From VRUE01 sp963729995 (lineage in GTDB: Bacteria > Actinomycetota > Thermoleophilia > Solirubrobacterales > 70-9): DNA of 64,000 nt. The stretch lies in NCBI GenBank assembly GCA_963729995.1, contig CAVSPF010000003.1, forward strand, positions 1,426,001 through 1,490,000, written 5' to 3'. Below the pieces are notes generated by a model. That model was not told the DNA's origin. It made no database searches and saw nothing but the letters and a program-made list of their open reading frames with translations. Below, one piece after another: positions 15,995 to 24,426 of this stretch (its first letter is position 1; the number at the start of each line of letters is the position of its first letter). The position numbers and the translations under genes were made by a program.

Positions 15995-16723
15995 ATGGAC
16001 CGCGCCGAGGCCGAGGCGATCTACGACTCGGGGCGCAACGCGTGCGTCAAGGTCCTGCTGGCGTTGGCCAACCAGGTGGAGCGCCTCGAGGGGCGGGTCG
16101 AGCGGCTGGAAGGGGAGGTTCGAGAGTTGCGCCGCGACTCCGATAACTCCTCGCTTCCGTCTTCTGCGGATCCCGGTACCGGCAAGCGCCCGCGCAAGGG
16201 CAAGGCGCTCCGGCCGCAACCCCGCCCAGCCCGGCCACCGGGGCTCGGGCCGGGGGCTCTTGCCGATCGAGCAGGTGAACGAGGTGATCGAACACCTACC
16301 CGAGAGCTGCGGCGCGCTCACCCAGGCCGAGCTTCCCCGAGACGTCCCCCGCGAGCGCTTCGGCCCGCGCCTGCAGGGCGCCGTCGCCACCCTCGCCGCG
16401 GGCTTTCGGCTCTCCCGCCGCCAGGTGGTCGATCTCTGTGGCGAGCTCTTCGGCTTGCAGATCGCGGTCGGTACCGTCGACGCCATCGTGGGGCGCTCCG
16501 GCCCAGCCCTTCGCGAGCCCCAGGAACGGCTCTGCGATGCGGTTCGCAGCGCCTCGGTCATCTATGTCGATGAGACCGGCTGGAAGCAGGCAGGCGCGGC
16601 CTAGCCCGCAATCTGATCAAGGTCTTGCCGGCGCTTTGGACCTTCGTCGAGGCAGAGGGCGTCGAGCCAACCAACAACCGGGCCGAGCGCGGCCTGCGCC
16701 ACGCCGGCAAGGCCGACCTCTGA
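15995..16723 (+). pseudogene. IS66-family transposase, frameshifted and internally deleted
   Basis: The first frame (from ATG 15995) gives the IS66 coiled-coil start: QVERLEGRVERLEGEVREL then DSDNSSLPSSADP. Around 16195-16215 the reading moves to another frame, which continues LLPIEQVNEVIEHLPESCGA, FRLSRRQVVDLCGELFG and VIYVDETGW. After a stop near 16604 the tail VEPTNNRAERGLRHAGKADL is recognisable. The segment between DETGW and this tail is deleted, and the normal C-terminus is missing. It cannot encode an active transposase. Confidence 0.85.
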
Positions 16724-17368
16724 CTGACGTGCAGTCCGCGAGGTCACGGTCCGCGGATGTCTGTTGCCGAGCAGGTCCTACGTCCGAGCTGGGCTCGAGC
16801 TGGGGACGGCGGCGGCGCAGCTGGTTGGTGTCGGGTGTGGTGTCTGTCGTGGGTCTCTGCCGACTCCGAAAAACGAACGGCGGGCGCGCATCAGCCGTCG
16901 GATCGGGACCCTAAGAGGCGGACTGAAGTACGGATTGGCAATCCGCCCCTGAACCGCTTGCCCCCTGGGTTTGCGTCACAGGAGCGCCGCAAACCCAGGG
17001 GGCAACCGGTGTGTTCTATGAGCCCGCGGTGTGAGAGTCGGGTTCGCGGTCAAGCGAGGGCCGAGGGCAGTGCAGGCGAATTCGGCTCTCTCCCCCACTT
17101 CGGCGCTGTCGACATCGGGATCAGGGTCACTCCCAAGATCGAGGAGTCGTTGGGAGGGGCCAAGTCAGGTTCGGAGGTTCTTGAGATGGGATTTCCAGAT
17201 GAAAAAAAACAGCAAAAAACAAAACAGCGGAAACTCACCAGTCACATGGCGAGCTTGAAGCGGTGGCTGGAGGCGAAGGGCGAGATCAAACGGTCGACGC
17301 AGGGGATTCGGGGCAGCGCGAGGGGCGGCGCGAAGTAGAGGGCTGAGCGCCGGCTTCCGCACTCCGGC
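16724..17368. other. Gene-poor stretch between IS66 remnant and RES toxin
   Basis: No gene is supported over these 645 bp. One frame stays open from 16757 to 17338, but its translation is a low-complexity mix with no recognisable domain and no ribosome site. The stretch holds a long hairpin (16953-17010) and a locally A-rich patch (17195-17240) unlike the surrounding DNA. It is probably debris of the mobile region. Confidence 0.5.
16953..17010. repeat. 23 bp inverted repeat with 12 nt loop
   Basis: Positions 16958-16975 and 16988-17005 are perfectly complementary over 18 bp, and after one mismatch pairing extends to 16953 and 17010. The loop is TCACAGGAGCGC. There is no T-run on either side, so a standard intrinsic terminator is unlikely. 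It lies just past the IS66 remnant and could mark an element end. Confidence 0.7.
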
Positions 17369-17878
17369 CTAATCGCCGCCAAGCTCTTCGCGGCGGCGGA
17401 CGTCGAAGCGGGCCTCCGCTCCCAGGTTGGCGGCGAAGATGACCAGGTTGGTGGCCTCGGCGCGGGCGGAGGGAACGAGGATGCCTCCGCAGTTCAGGGA
17501 TGCGGCGGCGGCGCCGACCTCGCGACAAGCGAGCATGTCGTCGGCGCCAAGCGCGTTTTGATCGATGCCGAGCTCGGCGAGGAGCGCCAGGTCGGTGAGG
17601 TCGAAGACGCCGCCCAGCGCGACCTCCAGTTCATAGAGGCTGCGCTGCGCCCGCGGGGGAATCGGCTGGACGGCGATCTGGTGCTCGGCCTCGGCGAGCG
17701 CTCCCGCGCGGCTGAGGCTGGTATAGATCGCCGCGACTCCGGCGGGGTTCCAGCGGGCCCCACTCGTGTTCTCGCGGTCGGGCGGGTAGGAACCGAACAT
17801 GTGGCGAAAGGCCGTGCCTTGCCAGGGCTCCGGCGGGAGCGCCGCCAGGCGCTCGAGCAGCTCGGCTGGGTCGACCAC
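17369..17878 (-). CDS. RES-domain toxin
   Basis: A 169-residue RES-domain protein, near the family's normal length, starting at GTG. The conserved core includes AFRHMFGSYPPDR, SGARWNPAGVAAIYTS and ALAEAEHQ, with a later serine in ILVPSARAEATNLV. RES toxins degrade NAD+ and arrest growth. The gene lies 14 bp downstream of a matching Xre antitoxin, the classic order. No frameshift or stop interrupts it, unlike its decayed neighbours. Confidence 0.85.
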   Translation of the reverse strand: MVDPAELLERLAALPPEPWQGTAFRHMFGSYPPDRENTSGARWNPAGVAAIYTSLSRAGALAEAEHQIAVQPIPPRAQRSLYELEVALGGVFDLTDLALLAELGIDQNALGADDMLACREVGAAAASLNCGGILVPSARAEATNLVIFAANLGAEARFDVRRREELGGD

Positions 17879-17892
17879 GCGCGCAGGCCCGG

Positions 17893-18231
17893 CTAGACGA
17901 AGGCTCCGTCGCGAAGCTGGGCAATCAGGGCCAAGACGTCATCGGTCTTGCCCTGGCGGATGCGATCGGCCGGGCGTTCGCCCCCCAGCAGGCGGTGGGG
18001 GGAGAAGAGCCACAGCCGCGCCTCCTCGGGCGGGTAGAACTCGGCCAGCTCGCCGACCAGCCACTCCAGCGCGAGCAGTCGGTGCAGGCGCTCGCTGTGG
18101 GGCTCGACCTTGCCGCTGCGCCAGCGGGAGACGGTTTGCGGCGTGGTGTCGAGCAGCTGGGCGACCTCGCGCGACCTGATCCCGCCGCGGTCGCGGATCG
18201 CGTCGAGCCGCGTCGCTACCGCGCCGGCCAT
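17893..18231 (-). CDS. Xre/MbcA/ParS-type antitoxin of the RES toxin
   Basis: A 112-residue antitoxin. The HTH (SREVAQLLDTTPQTVSRWRS) is followed by the toxin-binding domain, with ARLWLFSPHRLLGGERPADR and a C-terminal LALIAQLRDGAFV. Antitoxins of this class neutralise RES toxins and repress their own promoter. A GAGGAG ribosome site sits 7 nt before the ATG. Direct repeats lie 22-41 bp upstream. Confidence 0.87.
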   Translation of the reverse strand: MAGAVATRLDAIRDRGGIRSREVAQLLDTTPQTVSRWRSGKVEPHSERLHRLLALEWLVGELAEFYPPEEARLWLFSPHRLLGGERPADRIRQGKTDDVLALIAQLRDGAFV

Positions 18232-18252
18232 CGGAGACTCCTCATACAGATG

Positions 18253-18272
18253 AACATATCGCTAAACATATC
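18253..18272 (-). promoter_or_regulatory. Direct repeat GATATGTT upstream of the Xre antitoxin
   Basis: GATATGTT occurs twice on the minus strand (18272-18265 and 18260-18253) with a 12 bp step, just upstream of the antitoxin ribosome site. The AT-rich copies could be the autorepressor sites of the RES-Xre operon. Confidence 0.45.
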
Positions 18273-18413
18273 ACTGGGCACAGCGACGCGCCCCTACATG
18301 AACAGCGCGAGAACGTAAGCGGCCGTCAGCTGGGGCCCAACCCCTCCAATGCCTACTGGCGTGACCTGGGCCTACGGGGATTCAGCGATCCCTATCGCCG
18401 TCTCCGGGATGCG

Positions 18414-18486
18414 ACGCGAACCGCCGGATGCGGACCCGCATGTCCGGTGGTGTGGGGGCGGGGACATAGCCCCCGCCCCCACCCGA
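18414..18486 (+). other. Probable group II intron 3' end (domain V/VI-like hairpins), remnant
   Basis: GAACCGCCGGATGCG pairs with CGCATGTCCGGTGG, leaving a GT bulge on the 3' side and a four-base loop, like the catalytic domain V of bacterial group II introns. A few bases on, GTGGGGGCGGGG pairs with CCCCCGCCCCCAC around ACATAG, like domain VI. The loop is GACC rather than a GNRA tetraloop and the 5' stem is longer than usual, so it may be degenerate. No reverse transcriptase gene is seen. The rest of 18232-18542 holds no supported gene. Confidence 0.45.
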
Positions 18487-18542
18487 TTCATGCACGATCC
18501 GGGTAAGCACCACCTGGAGCGAACCGGATAGGCATCACCCGC

Positions 18543-19005
18543 CTAACCCACGGCTGCCGTGTCGATCTCGACGTTGGTGATTGTGCCGGTCTGCCCTGCT
18601 CCGGTGCAATCGGTGTTGAACTCCAGGGTCAAGGTGTGCGGGCCCACGCCAAGCGCGGTGAGGGCCCCGACACCGAGATCAATGGTTTGAGCTCCAGAAC
18701 CCGGTGTGAACGGACCGCCGCCGCCGGCGAAATTGTGGGTGCCGTCGACATTCCCGCCGAAGCCGATGAAGCCTCCGGCTGCGCACGTCGCGGGCGGAGT
18801 GAATGTGGCCTTGACGAAGAACAGGTTGTCGGTGTTGGCCGCTGGATTGGTGAAGCTGGCGTTCGAGAGCGTGATGTTTGAGCTGTCCCCGCCGGCGTCG
18901 CCCGGAGTACCCGAGCCGGTCGTCCGCTGGATCACGGCGACGCCGTTCGTGCCGTTTGTTCCGTTCGCACCGTTCGCACCGGCCTTGCCCTCGAGCGAGG
19001 ACAGG
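18543..19005 (-). pseudogene. 3' fragment of a collagen-like-repeat protein
   Basis: Reading minus, the recognisable part starts with Gly-X-Asn repeats (GANGANGTNGTNGVAV) and continues into a beta-rich domain with SSNITLSNASFTNPAANTDN and PPATCAAGGFIGFGGN, ending at a stop at 18543. Such proteins are usually secreted or surface-exposed. The N-terminus, including any signal peptide, is missing: upstream the frame runs directly into the oppositely oriented IS3 transposase fragment. The open frame to 19088 is therefore a chimera and unlikely to be a real start. Confidence 0.6.
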
Positions 19006-19015
19006 AGACCCGGGC

Positions 19016-19525
19016 ATGGACATGACGAGCATCTGGGTCGCCGAGCACGGCTGGTGCTACCTGAACGCGATCGTCGACTGCTGCACACGCGAGATCGCCG
19101 CCTTCGGGCTCGACCTTCGCTGCCGTCGCCAGGAGGCCGAAGCGGTGATCGAGGCGGGTGCCCTGGCGCACGCGATCGAACCAGGCCAGCTGACTCTCGG
19201 CACGGATAACGGCACCGCCTATACCTCCCGCGGCTTCCGGGCGCGGCTGGCCGAGCTGGAGATCGCCCACCGCCGCGGCGGCTACCGCGACCCCGAGTCC
19301 CAGGCCTTCATCGAGTCCTGGTTCTCGAAGCTGAAGGAGCGCCTCGTTTGGCGCTCGGAGTTCGAGACTCTCGACGATGCCCGCGAGGCGATCGCCGCCT
19401 ACGTCGAGGCCTACCACCACCGCCCCCACTCGGGGCTGGGTTACCGCACCCCGAAGGAGGTGAGGAAGACCTGGGAGGATGCCCGGGAGAGCGAAGCGTC
19501 TACAAATTCAAGCGGCCTTGGGTGA
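19016..19525 (+). pseudogene. IS3-type transposase, C-terminal integrase core only
   Basis: The fragment begins at DMTSIWVAEHGWCYLNAIVD, which carries the first catalytic Asp. It continues with LGTDNGTAYTS (second Asp) and FIESWFSKLKERLVW (Glu), ending with HSGLGYRTPKEVRKTWEDA. The N-terminal half of OrfB and all of OrfA are missing. The DDE triad is intact, but without the DNA-binding part it is not expected to be active. It abuts the collagen-like fragment on one side and the methyltransferase fragment on the other. Confidence 0.8.
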
Positions 19526-19566
19526 CAACGTTGGTGGGGGCCAGGCCAGGGGCCAGGCCAGCCACG

Positions 19567-20772
19567 TTCCAAGAGACGGTCGAGGCCGGGGGTGATGTTG
19601 CGCAGGCGCTAGCGGCGTTCCGGACGCTACTCGGGCCGAGCACGATGCTCGCGTATCTGAGCATGATGGCTCCACGGCTTGTGGAGCTTCGGCGAGTCCT
19701 AAAGCCAACCGGCTCGCTCTATCTGCATTGCGACCCGACCGCGAGCCACTACCTCAAGCTGCTCATGGATGCCGTATTCGGCACCGAGCGCTTCCTCAAC
19801 GAGATTGTCTGGTACTACAAAACCGGGGGCGCGTCCAAGAGCCACTGGTCCCGTAAGCACGACACGATCCTGCTCTACACAAAGACTGGCGATTGGACGT
19901 TTAGCCCGCAGAAGGAGAAGTCCTACCTGATGCATAAGTACGGCTTCACCAACGTCACCATCGAGCAGGACGATGGCGGCTACTACACCTGGGTAAACGC
20001 GCGCGATGTCTGGGACATTCCTGCGCTTCGCGGCAATCAACCAGAGAGGCTTGGCTACCCGACACAGAAGCCCGAAGCGCTGCTGACCCGGATCATCGAG
20101 GCAAGCTGCCCGCCGGATGGCGTTGTGCTTGACCCCTTCTGCGGCTGCGGGACCACCATCGCCGCCGCCGAGAAGCTCAAACGCCGCTGGATCGGCATTG
20201 ACGTGACCTATCTCGCCATCTCGCTCATCAAGTCGCGGCTGGCCGAGATGGGTGCCAGCGACTACATCGTGCTGGGAGAGCCGACGACGGCCGATGATGC
20301 TGCCCAACTGGCCGCCGATGATCCTTACCAATTCCAATGGTGGGCGCTCGGTTTAATTGGGGCGCGACCGGCTGAGGGCAAGAAGGGCGCGGACAAGGGC
20401 ATCGACGGACGCCTTTTCTTCTTCGACAGCGATACGAAGCCCAAGCAGGCCATCGTGAGCGTCAAAGCGGGCAAGGTCCAGGTGAGCCACGTGCGGGATT
20501 TGCGAGGCGTTCTCGACCGCGAGCAGGCCCAGCTTGGCGTGCTGATCTCCTTCAACGAGCCGACCCAACCAATGCGGACGGAGGCGGCTAGCGCCGGGTT
20601 CTACAAGAGCGCGTACGGCCAGCACCCGAAGATTCAGCTCGTAACGGTCGCGGAGCTACTCGAAGGCAAGCAGATCGACATGCCAGCCGGAGGGACGCAC
20701 ATGACGCAGGTTGCCCTGCCACCGACGCCCGAGGAGACGGTCCACCCCGATCAGCTCGGACTCGGTGAGTGA
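19567..20772 (+). pseudogene. 5'-truncated DNA methyltransferase with Mrr-like nuclease tail
   Basis: The sequence resumes inside a beta-class N4/N6 methyltransferase: APRLVELRRVLKPTGSLYLH, DPTASHYLKLLMDAVFG and the AdoMet motif VVLDPFCGCGTT. The catalytic DPPY/DPPF motif, which precedes this region, is missing, so methylation is unlikely. The last 150 residues contain GADKGIDG and AIVSVKAGKVQVSHVRDL, a PD-(D/E)xK-like pattern. Such fused proteins are known as single-chain restriction-modification or phage methylases. The frame upstream of 19567 is IS-derived. Confidence 0.75.
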
Positions 20773-20905
20773 GCACGCCGAGTTTCGCCAAACCCTCCTA
20801 GACCACCGGGTTCCTTTGTCCCGAGGCGGCGCTCATACCTACGAGAACGTCCAGGTCAGCCACCCAGCCTGCAACCTGCGCAAGGCCGCGTCTCTCTCGG
20901 AATGA
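20765..20905 (+). pseudogene. HNH endonuclease remnant
   Basis: A GTG at 20765 overlapping the methyltransferase stop opens 46 codons. They hold only the C-terminal half of an HNH nuclease: LDHRVPLSRGGAHTYENVQV then SHPACNLRKAASLSE. The first zinc-finger half is missing. It may be a true short reading frame coupled to the methyltransferase fragment, but it is too short for an active nuclease. Confidence 0.6.
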
Positions 20906-20950
20906 TTGCTGAATGATTGATGGTCGGCCCCAGGCACCGACCCCTGAAAC

Positions 20951-20979
20951 GCGAAAAACCCCCGGCTCTCCAGGGGTTC
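20951..20979 (-). terminator. Intrinsic terminator of tRNA-fMet
   Basis: On the minus strand a GC-rich stem (AACCCC pairs with GGGGTT, with inner GG/CC) is followed by TTTTTCG, immediately 3' of the tRNA. This is the best-formed intrinsic terminator in the window. Confidence 0.8.
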
Positions 20980-20985
20980 TTCTTA

Positions 20986-21059
<74 letters not shown>

Positions 21060-21178
21060 GCGGTATGTCAATGCTAGCAACGAGGGCCGCATCGGCAAGG
21101 GGAGGCCTACGCGGCGCAGGCGCGCTTGCGGAATGCTCGCCCTGCTTGCGAGCGAACTCTCTCTAGAGTGCCGCCACC

Positions 21179-22147
21179 ATGACGAGCGACACTCATCGGG
21201 TCGCGGTTATCGATATCGGCACCAACTCGACGCGGCTGCTGGTCGCCGATGTCGCCGGGGGCCACATCTCCGAGGTCGCGCGACGCAGCTGCGTGACCCG
21301 GCTCGGGCGCGGCGTGGATCTCACCGGGCAGCTCTCCTCGGAGGCGATCGAGGCCGCCTGCGACGCAATCGGCGACTACATCGCCATCTGCGGCGAGACG
21401 GGCGCCGAGCATGTGGATGCGATAGCCACGAGCGCTGTACGCGATGCCTCCAATGGGGACGCCTTCATCGCTGAGCTGCGGGAGCGCTTCGCGCTCTCGG
21501 CGCGAGTCCTCGGCGGCGAGGAGGAGGCTCGCCTCACCTATCTCGGCGCCACCTCGGAGCGGCTTCCCAGCGAGCCAACCCTCGTCATCGATATCGGCGG
21601 CGGCTCAACCGAGCTGATCGTCGGCGCTCGCGAGGAGATCGCTTTCCACGCCTCGTTGCAGGCCGGCGTCGTCCGCCACACCGAGCGCCACATCTCAATG
21701 GACCCTCCGACGACCGCCAATCTGGAGGCCCTCGCTGCCGACGCCAGGGGCCTGATCAAGGCAGCCGTCACGGGCCATCCCGCCGCCACCGCGGTGGCGG
21801 CGATTGCTGTCGCCGGCACACCCACCTCGCTCGCCGCGGTTGAGATGGAGCTCGATCCCTACGACCCCGAGCTGGTGCATGGCCATGTTCTCTCGCTCCA
21901 GTCCATCCAGCGCATGCTGTCGCGGCTCGCCTCGGCGCCGCTTGCCGAACGGACCCAGATTCCCGGGCTGCACCCAGATCGCGCGCCGACGATCGTCGCC
22001 GGGGTCGTGATCCTGGTCGAGGCGATGCGCGCCTTCGCCCTCGACCAGATCGAAGTGTCAGAGCACGACATCCTCTACGGGACCGCCCTCACCGCCGCCT
22101 CGGAATTGGGACGCCCGACCGAGCAGGCGCTCGGTGAAAACCCCTGA
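21179..22147 (+). CDS. ppx: Exopolyphosphatase / guanosine pentaphosphatase family protein
   Basis: A 322-residue Ppx/GppA protein of the short, N-terminal two-domain form common in actinobacteria. The actin-like phosphate loops DIGTNSTRLLV (near residue 12) and DIGGGSTELIVG (near 140) are intact, with the catalytic-Glu region GGEEEARL between them. It hydrolyses terminal phosphates of polyphosphate or pppGpp. It starts 119 bp from the divergent tRNA-fMet. An enolase-FtsB-Ppx grouping seen in other actinobacteria is not kept here. Confidence 0.93.
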   Translation: MTSDTHRVAVIDIGTNSTRLLVADVAGGHISEVARRSCVTRLGRGVDLTGQLSSEAIEAACDAIGDYIAICGETGAEHVDAIATSAVRDASNGDAFIAELRERFALSARVLGGEEEARLTYLGATSERLPSEPTLVIDIGGGSTELIVGAREEIAFHASLQAGVVRHTERHISMDPPTTANLEALAADARGLIKAAVTGHPAATAVAAIAVAGTPTSLAAVEMELDPYDPELVHGHVLSLQSIQRMLSRLASAPLAERTQIPGLHPDRAPTIVAGVVILVEAMRAFALDQIEVSEHDILYGTALTAASELGRPTEQALGENP

Positions 22148-22524
22148 GACCCGGTGGACAGGCCGCCTTTGCGTAGCAGTACAGATGGGTAAAGCCTCCG
22201 GCCGAACCCATAAAAATTGGTAGAGCGCGGCTACTAATTTATTAGTAGCAGAAAACAGCCCTCCTAGACACAGCGGATAGGCGGGCGCATAATCGCCCCC
22301 CTGGGAACGGGTGAGGCAAGAGCCCCACCGCAAACCCGGATTACAGGGTTCGGACGATTGCCGCATCATGGCGCCTCCCGCCGTCTGGGCCCAACGAATA
22401 AAACTGGTCCCTGAAGACGTACCCCTGCCCGTCCTGAGGGGCCAACTTGAATCGGCCGTCAGCAATGGCGGCCGATTCTCGTTTAGGCGCATCTACGGCC
22501 CGCAGCGAGCGGAGACCCGCTCCC
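22148..22524. ncRNA. Hairpin-rich intergenic stretch, possible structured RNA of unknown class
   Basis: There is no gene in these 377 bp, but successive inverted repeats fill them: ATGGGT/ACCCAT (22188-22213), GCTACTAAT/ATTAGTAGC (22230-22249), GGGCG/CGCCC near 22290, GGTGAGGC/GCCCCACC near 22310, AACCC/GGGTT near 22340, and a 10 bp stem GAATCGGCCG/CGGCCGATTC near 22450-22480. Strand is uncertain. Short stretches recall RNase P RNA (CAGAAAACAG, GGCAAGAGCCCCACC), but the RNase P conserved regions I and V are absent. No riboswitch target follows on the plus strand. Confidence 0.35.
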
Positions 22525-24162
22525 TCAAGCCAAATTCGACTTGCGCGGGTAGACGACGTCGGGGTCGGTAAGGACATTGACCAGGGTCGGTCGCCCCGAT
22601 TCGAAGGCCCGTTCGAGCGCGGGTCGCAGCTGCTCAGGATCGCGAACCAGGACACCGTCACAGCCCAGCGCTTCGACCAACTTCTCGTAGGGCGTCTCGG
22701 GCCGCAGCTCCGCCGCCACCGAATAGCCGTAGAGGAATTTCATCGGGTGATGCTCGAGCGCCCAGATCCCATTATTCCCCATCACTCCCACGACCCCGAG
22801 ACCGTGACGCGCCATTGTGTCGAACTCCATCCCCGCGAAGCCAAACGCTCCGTCGCCCAGCAACAGGCAAACCTGGCGATTCGGATTGGCGACCTTCGCG
22901 CCGATCGCCTGGCCAGGGCCAGCGCCAAGGCAACCGAACGGCCCTGGATCCATCCAGCAGCCGGGCTCGTAGGTCTCGATGAAGCGGCCCGCGTAGGAGA
23001 CGAAGTCGCCTCCATCGCCGACCACGACCGCATCACGATCGAGCACCTTGCCCAGCTCCCGATAAACGCGAACCGGATGCAGCGGCGAGCGGGTGTCGTC
23101 AAGCTCCTCGCGCTCCGCGGCACGCTTCTCCGCCTCGACCGCCCGGAGCTGTTCCAGCCAGGGATCGGTGCGGCGCCGACCACCCGCAGCGGCGTCCCGA
23201 AGCGCTGCCAGCGTCGCGGCCACGTCGCCGACCAGGTCCACGTCCGGCGTCCGGTTCGATGTCAATGCATTCGGCGCCGCGTCGACGCGGACCAGCTTCG
23301 TTTCCTCACCGAAGCTGCCGCCGAAACCAAGGCGGAAATCAATCGGGACACCGATGACGAAGGCCACATCGGCGCCCTGAAGCCCGACACCGCGGGCGCG
23401 GCTGAAAGCCAGCTCGTGATCGGCAGGTAGGCAGCCACGACCCAGGCCGTTGAGGAAGACAGGGATGCCGAGCGCCTCAGCCAGCGCCCGCAGCTGAGTC
23501 TCGCCGTGGGCCCAGTAGAGCCCTGTTCCCGCCATGATCGCCGGCCGCTCGGCGGCAGCGAGCAGAGCCGCCGCCTCCTCCACGCCCTCGGCGGGCTGCC
23601 GCCCGCCCTCCGCAGGGAGGGCCGGGATCTCCGGCTCGGCCTCACTGAAGACGACGTCGAGCGGGTAGTCGATGAATGTCGGGCCGGTCGGAGCGGTGAG
23701 CGAGAGGTCGAGAGCCGCAGCGGTCCTCGCCGCGATCATGCTCGGCTCCTTCACGGTCTCGGCCGACTTGACGAGCGGTGCAACGAAGGGAAGGTGGTCT
23801 ATCTCCTGCAGCGAGCCAGCGCCCCACCGCAACTCCGGCGCCCGCCCACCAAGCACGCAAAGCGGGGAGCCGTTGGCCTGGGCGCTGGCGATCGCGCTGA
23901 GGCCGTTGGTCACTCCCGGGCCGGCCGTCAGCGCCGCGACCCCGACGCGCCGCGTCGCCTTCGCGAAGCCCTCCGCGGCGAACGCCGCAGACTGCTCGTG
24001 GCGCACGTCGACGATCTCGATGCCCTCCTCGCGACAGCCGTCGTAGATCGAGAACAGATGCCCCCCTGACAGCGTGAAGAGATGGCTCACGCCCCGTGAC
24101 CTCAAAGCCTTGGCGACCAATAGCCCTCCGTGCTCCATAAGAAGCTGGAGCCTAAGGGACAT
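22525..24162 (-). CDS. Acetolactate synthase-like thiamine enzyme (IlvG-like)
   Basis: A 545-residue thiamine enzyme closely matching mycobacterial IlvG along its length. The catalytic Glu is in DVRHEQSAAFAAEG, and the cofactor motif runs from LLGDGAFGF to VMGNNGIW. HLFTLSGGHLFSIYDGCREE and a C-terminal YPRKSNLA are also shared. Family members are annotated as acetolactate synthase, but FAD-free oxalyl- or 2-hydroxyacyl-CoA lyase-type activity cannot be excluded. Start is ATG 24162 (purine-rich site very close) or the ATG at 24138, which aligns better with relatives. It lies 47 bp after tRNA-Leu on the same strand. Confidence 0.85.
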   Translation of the reverse strand: MSLRLQLLMEHGGLLVAKALRSRGVSHLFTLSGGHLFSIYDGCREEGIEIVDVRHEQSAAFAAEGFAKATRRVGVAALTAGPGVTNGLSAIASAQANGSPLCVLGGRAPELRWGAGSLQEIDHLPFVAPLVKSAETVKEPSMIAARTAAALDLSLTAPTGPTFIDYPLDVVFSEAEPEIPALPAEGGRQPAEGVEEAAALLAAAERPAIMAGTGLYWAHGETQLRALAEALGIPVFLNGLGRGCLPADHELAFSRARGVGLQGADVAFVIGVPIDFRLGFGGSFGEETKLVRVDAAPNALTSNRTPDVDLVGDVAATLAALRDAAAGGRRRTDPWLEQLRAVEAEKRAAEREELDDTRSPLHPVRVYRELGKVLDRDAVVVGDGGDFVSYAGRFIETYEPGCWMDPGPFGCLGAGPGQAIGAKVANPNRQVCLLLGDGAFGFAGMEFDTMARHGLGVVGVMGNNGIWALEHHPMKFLYGYSVAAELRPETPYEKLVEALGCDGVLVRDPEQLRPALERAFESGRPTLVNVLTDPDVVYPRKSNLA

Positions 24163-24166
24163 TCCT

Positions 24167-24203
24167 CCCGCGGGTGGCGTGGCGGCGCGACAGGACCCGC
24201 GGG
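24167..24203 (-). terminator. Hairpin between tRNA-Leu and the IlvG-like gene
   Basis: CCCGCGGGT (24167-24175) pairs perfectly with ACCCGCGGG (24195-24203). It lies between the tRNA 3' end and the next gene on the same strand. No T-run follows, so it could be a weak terminator or a processing signal rather than a full stop. Confidence 0.45.
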
Positions 24204-24209
24204 CCGCAG

Positions 24210-24295
24210 TGCCCGGGGCGGGACTCGAACCCGCAAGCCCCCTGAGGGGCAGCGCCTTTTAAGGGCGCCGCTTTTGCCAGTTTCGCCACCCGGGC
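24210..24295 (-). tRNA. tRNA-Leu (TAA)
   Basis: An 86 nt class II tRNA. The anticodon loop is CTTAAAA within a GCGCC/GGCGC stem, the long variable arm is TGCCCCTCAGGGGGC, and the T-arm reads GCGGGTTCGAGTCCCGC. The acceptor stem is GCCCGGG/CCCGGGC with A73. CCA is not encoded. Confidence 0.95.
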
Positions 24296-24426
24296 AACGC
24301 AGATGGTATCTGTAGAACGACCGGTACCTAAAATGGCCCAAAGCCCCAAAAATGCTGTAGGGCCGCAACTAAGCCAGTGTTACCGTGTCCTAAGGTACGA
24401 GACAAATCCTCCCTGGAGAGTGCAGC

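Noticed and set aside
16757..17338. A 193-codon open frame in the gap after the IS66 remnant
   Set aside because: No domain, no ribosome site, a long hairpin inside it and abrupt composition changes make it unlikely to be a gene.
18878..19015. Extension of the IS3 transposase frame upstream of 19016
   Set aside because: This part is antisense to the collagen-like fragment and does not match transposase sequence.
22230..22420. RNase P RNA, suggested by CAGAAAACAG and GGCAAGAGCCCCACC
   Set aside because: The universally conserved 5' region (GAGGAAAGUCC-like) and the 3' region that pairs with it are absent on both strands.
22290..22440. Cobalamin riboswitch, suggested by GGGAACGGGTGAG and CTGAAGACG
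   Set aside because: The B12 box is not found and no gene follows on the plus strand.
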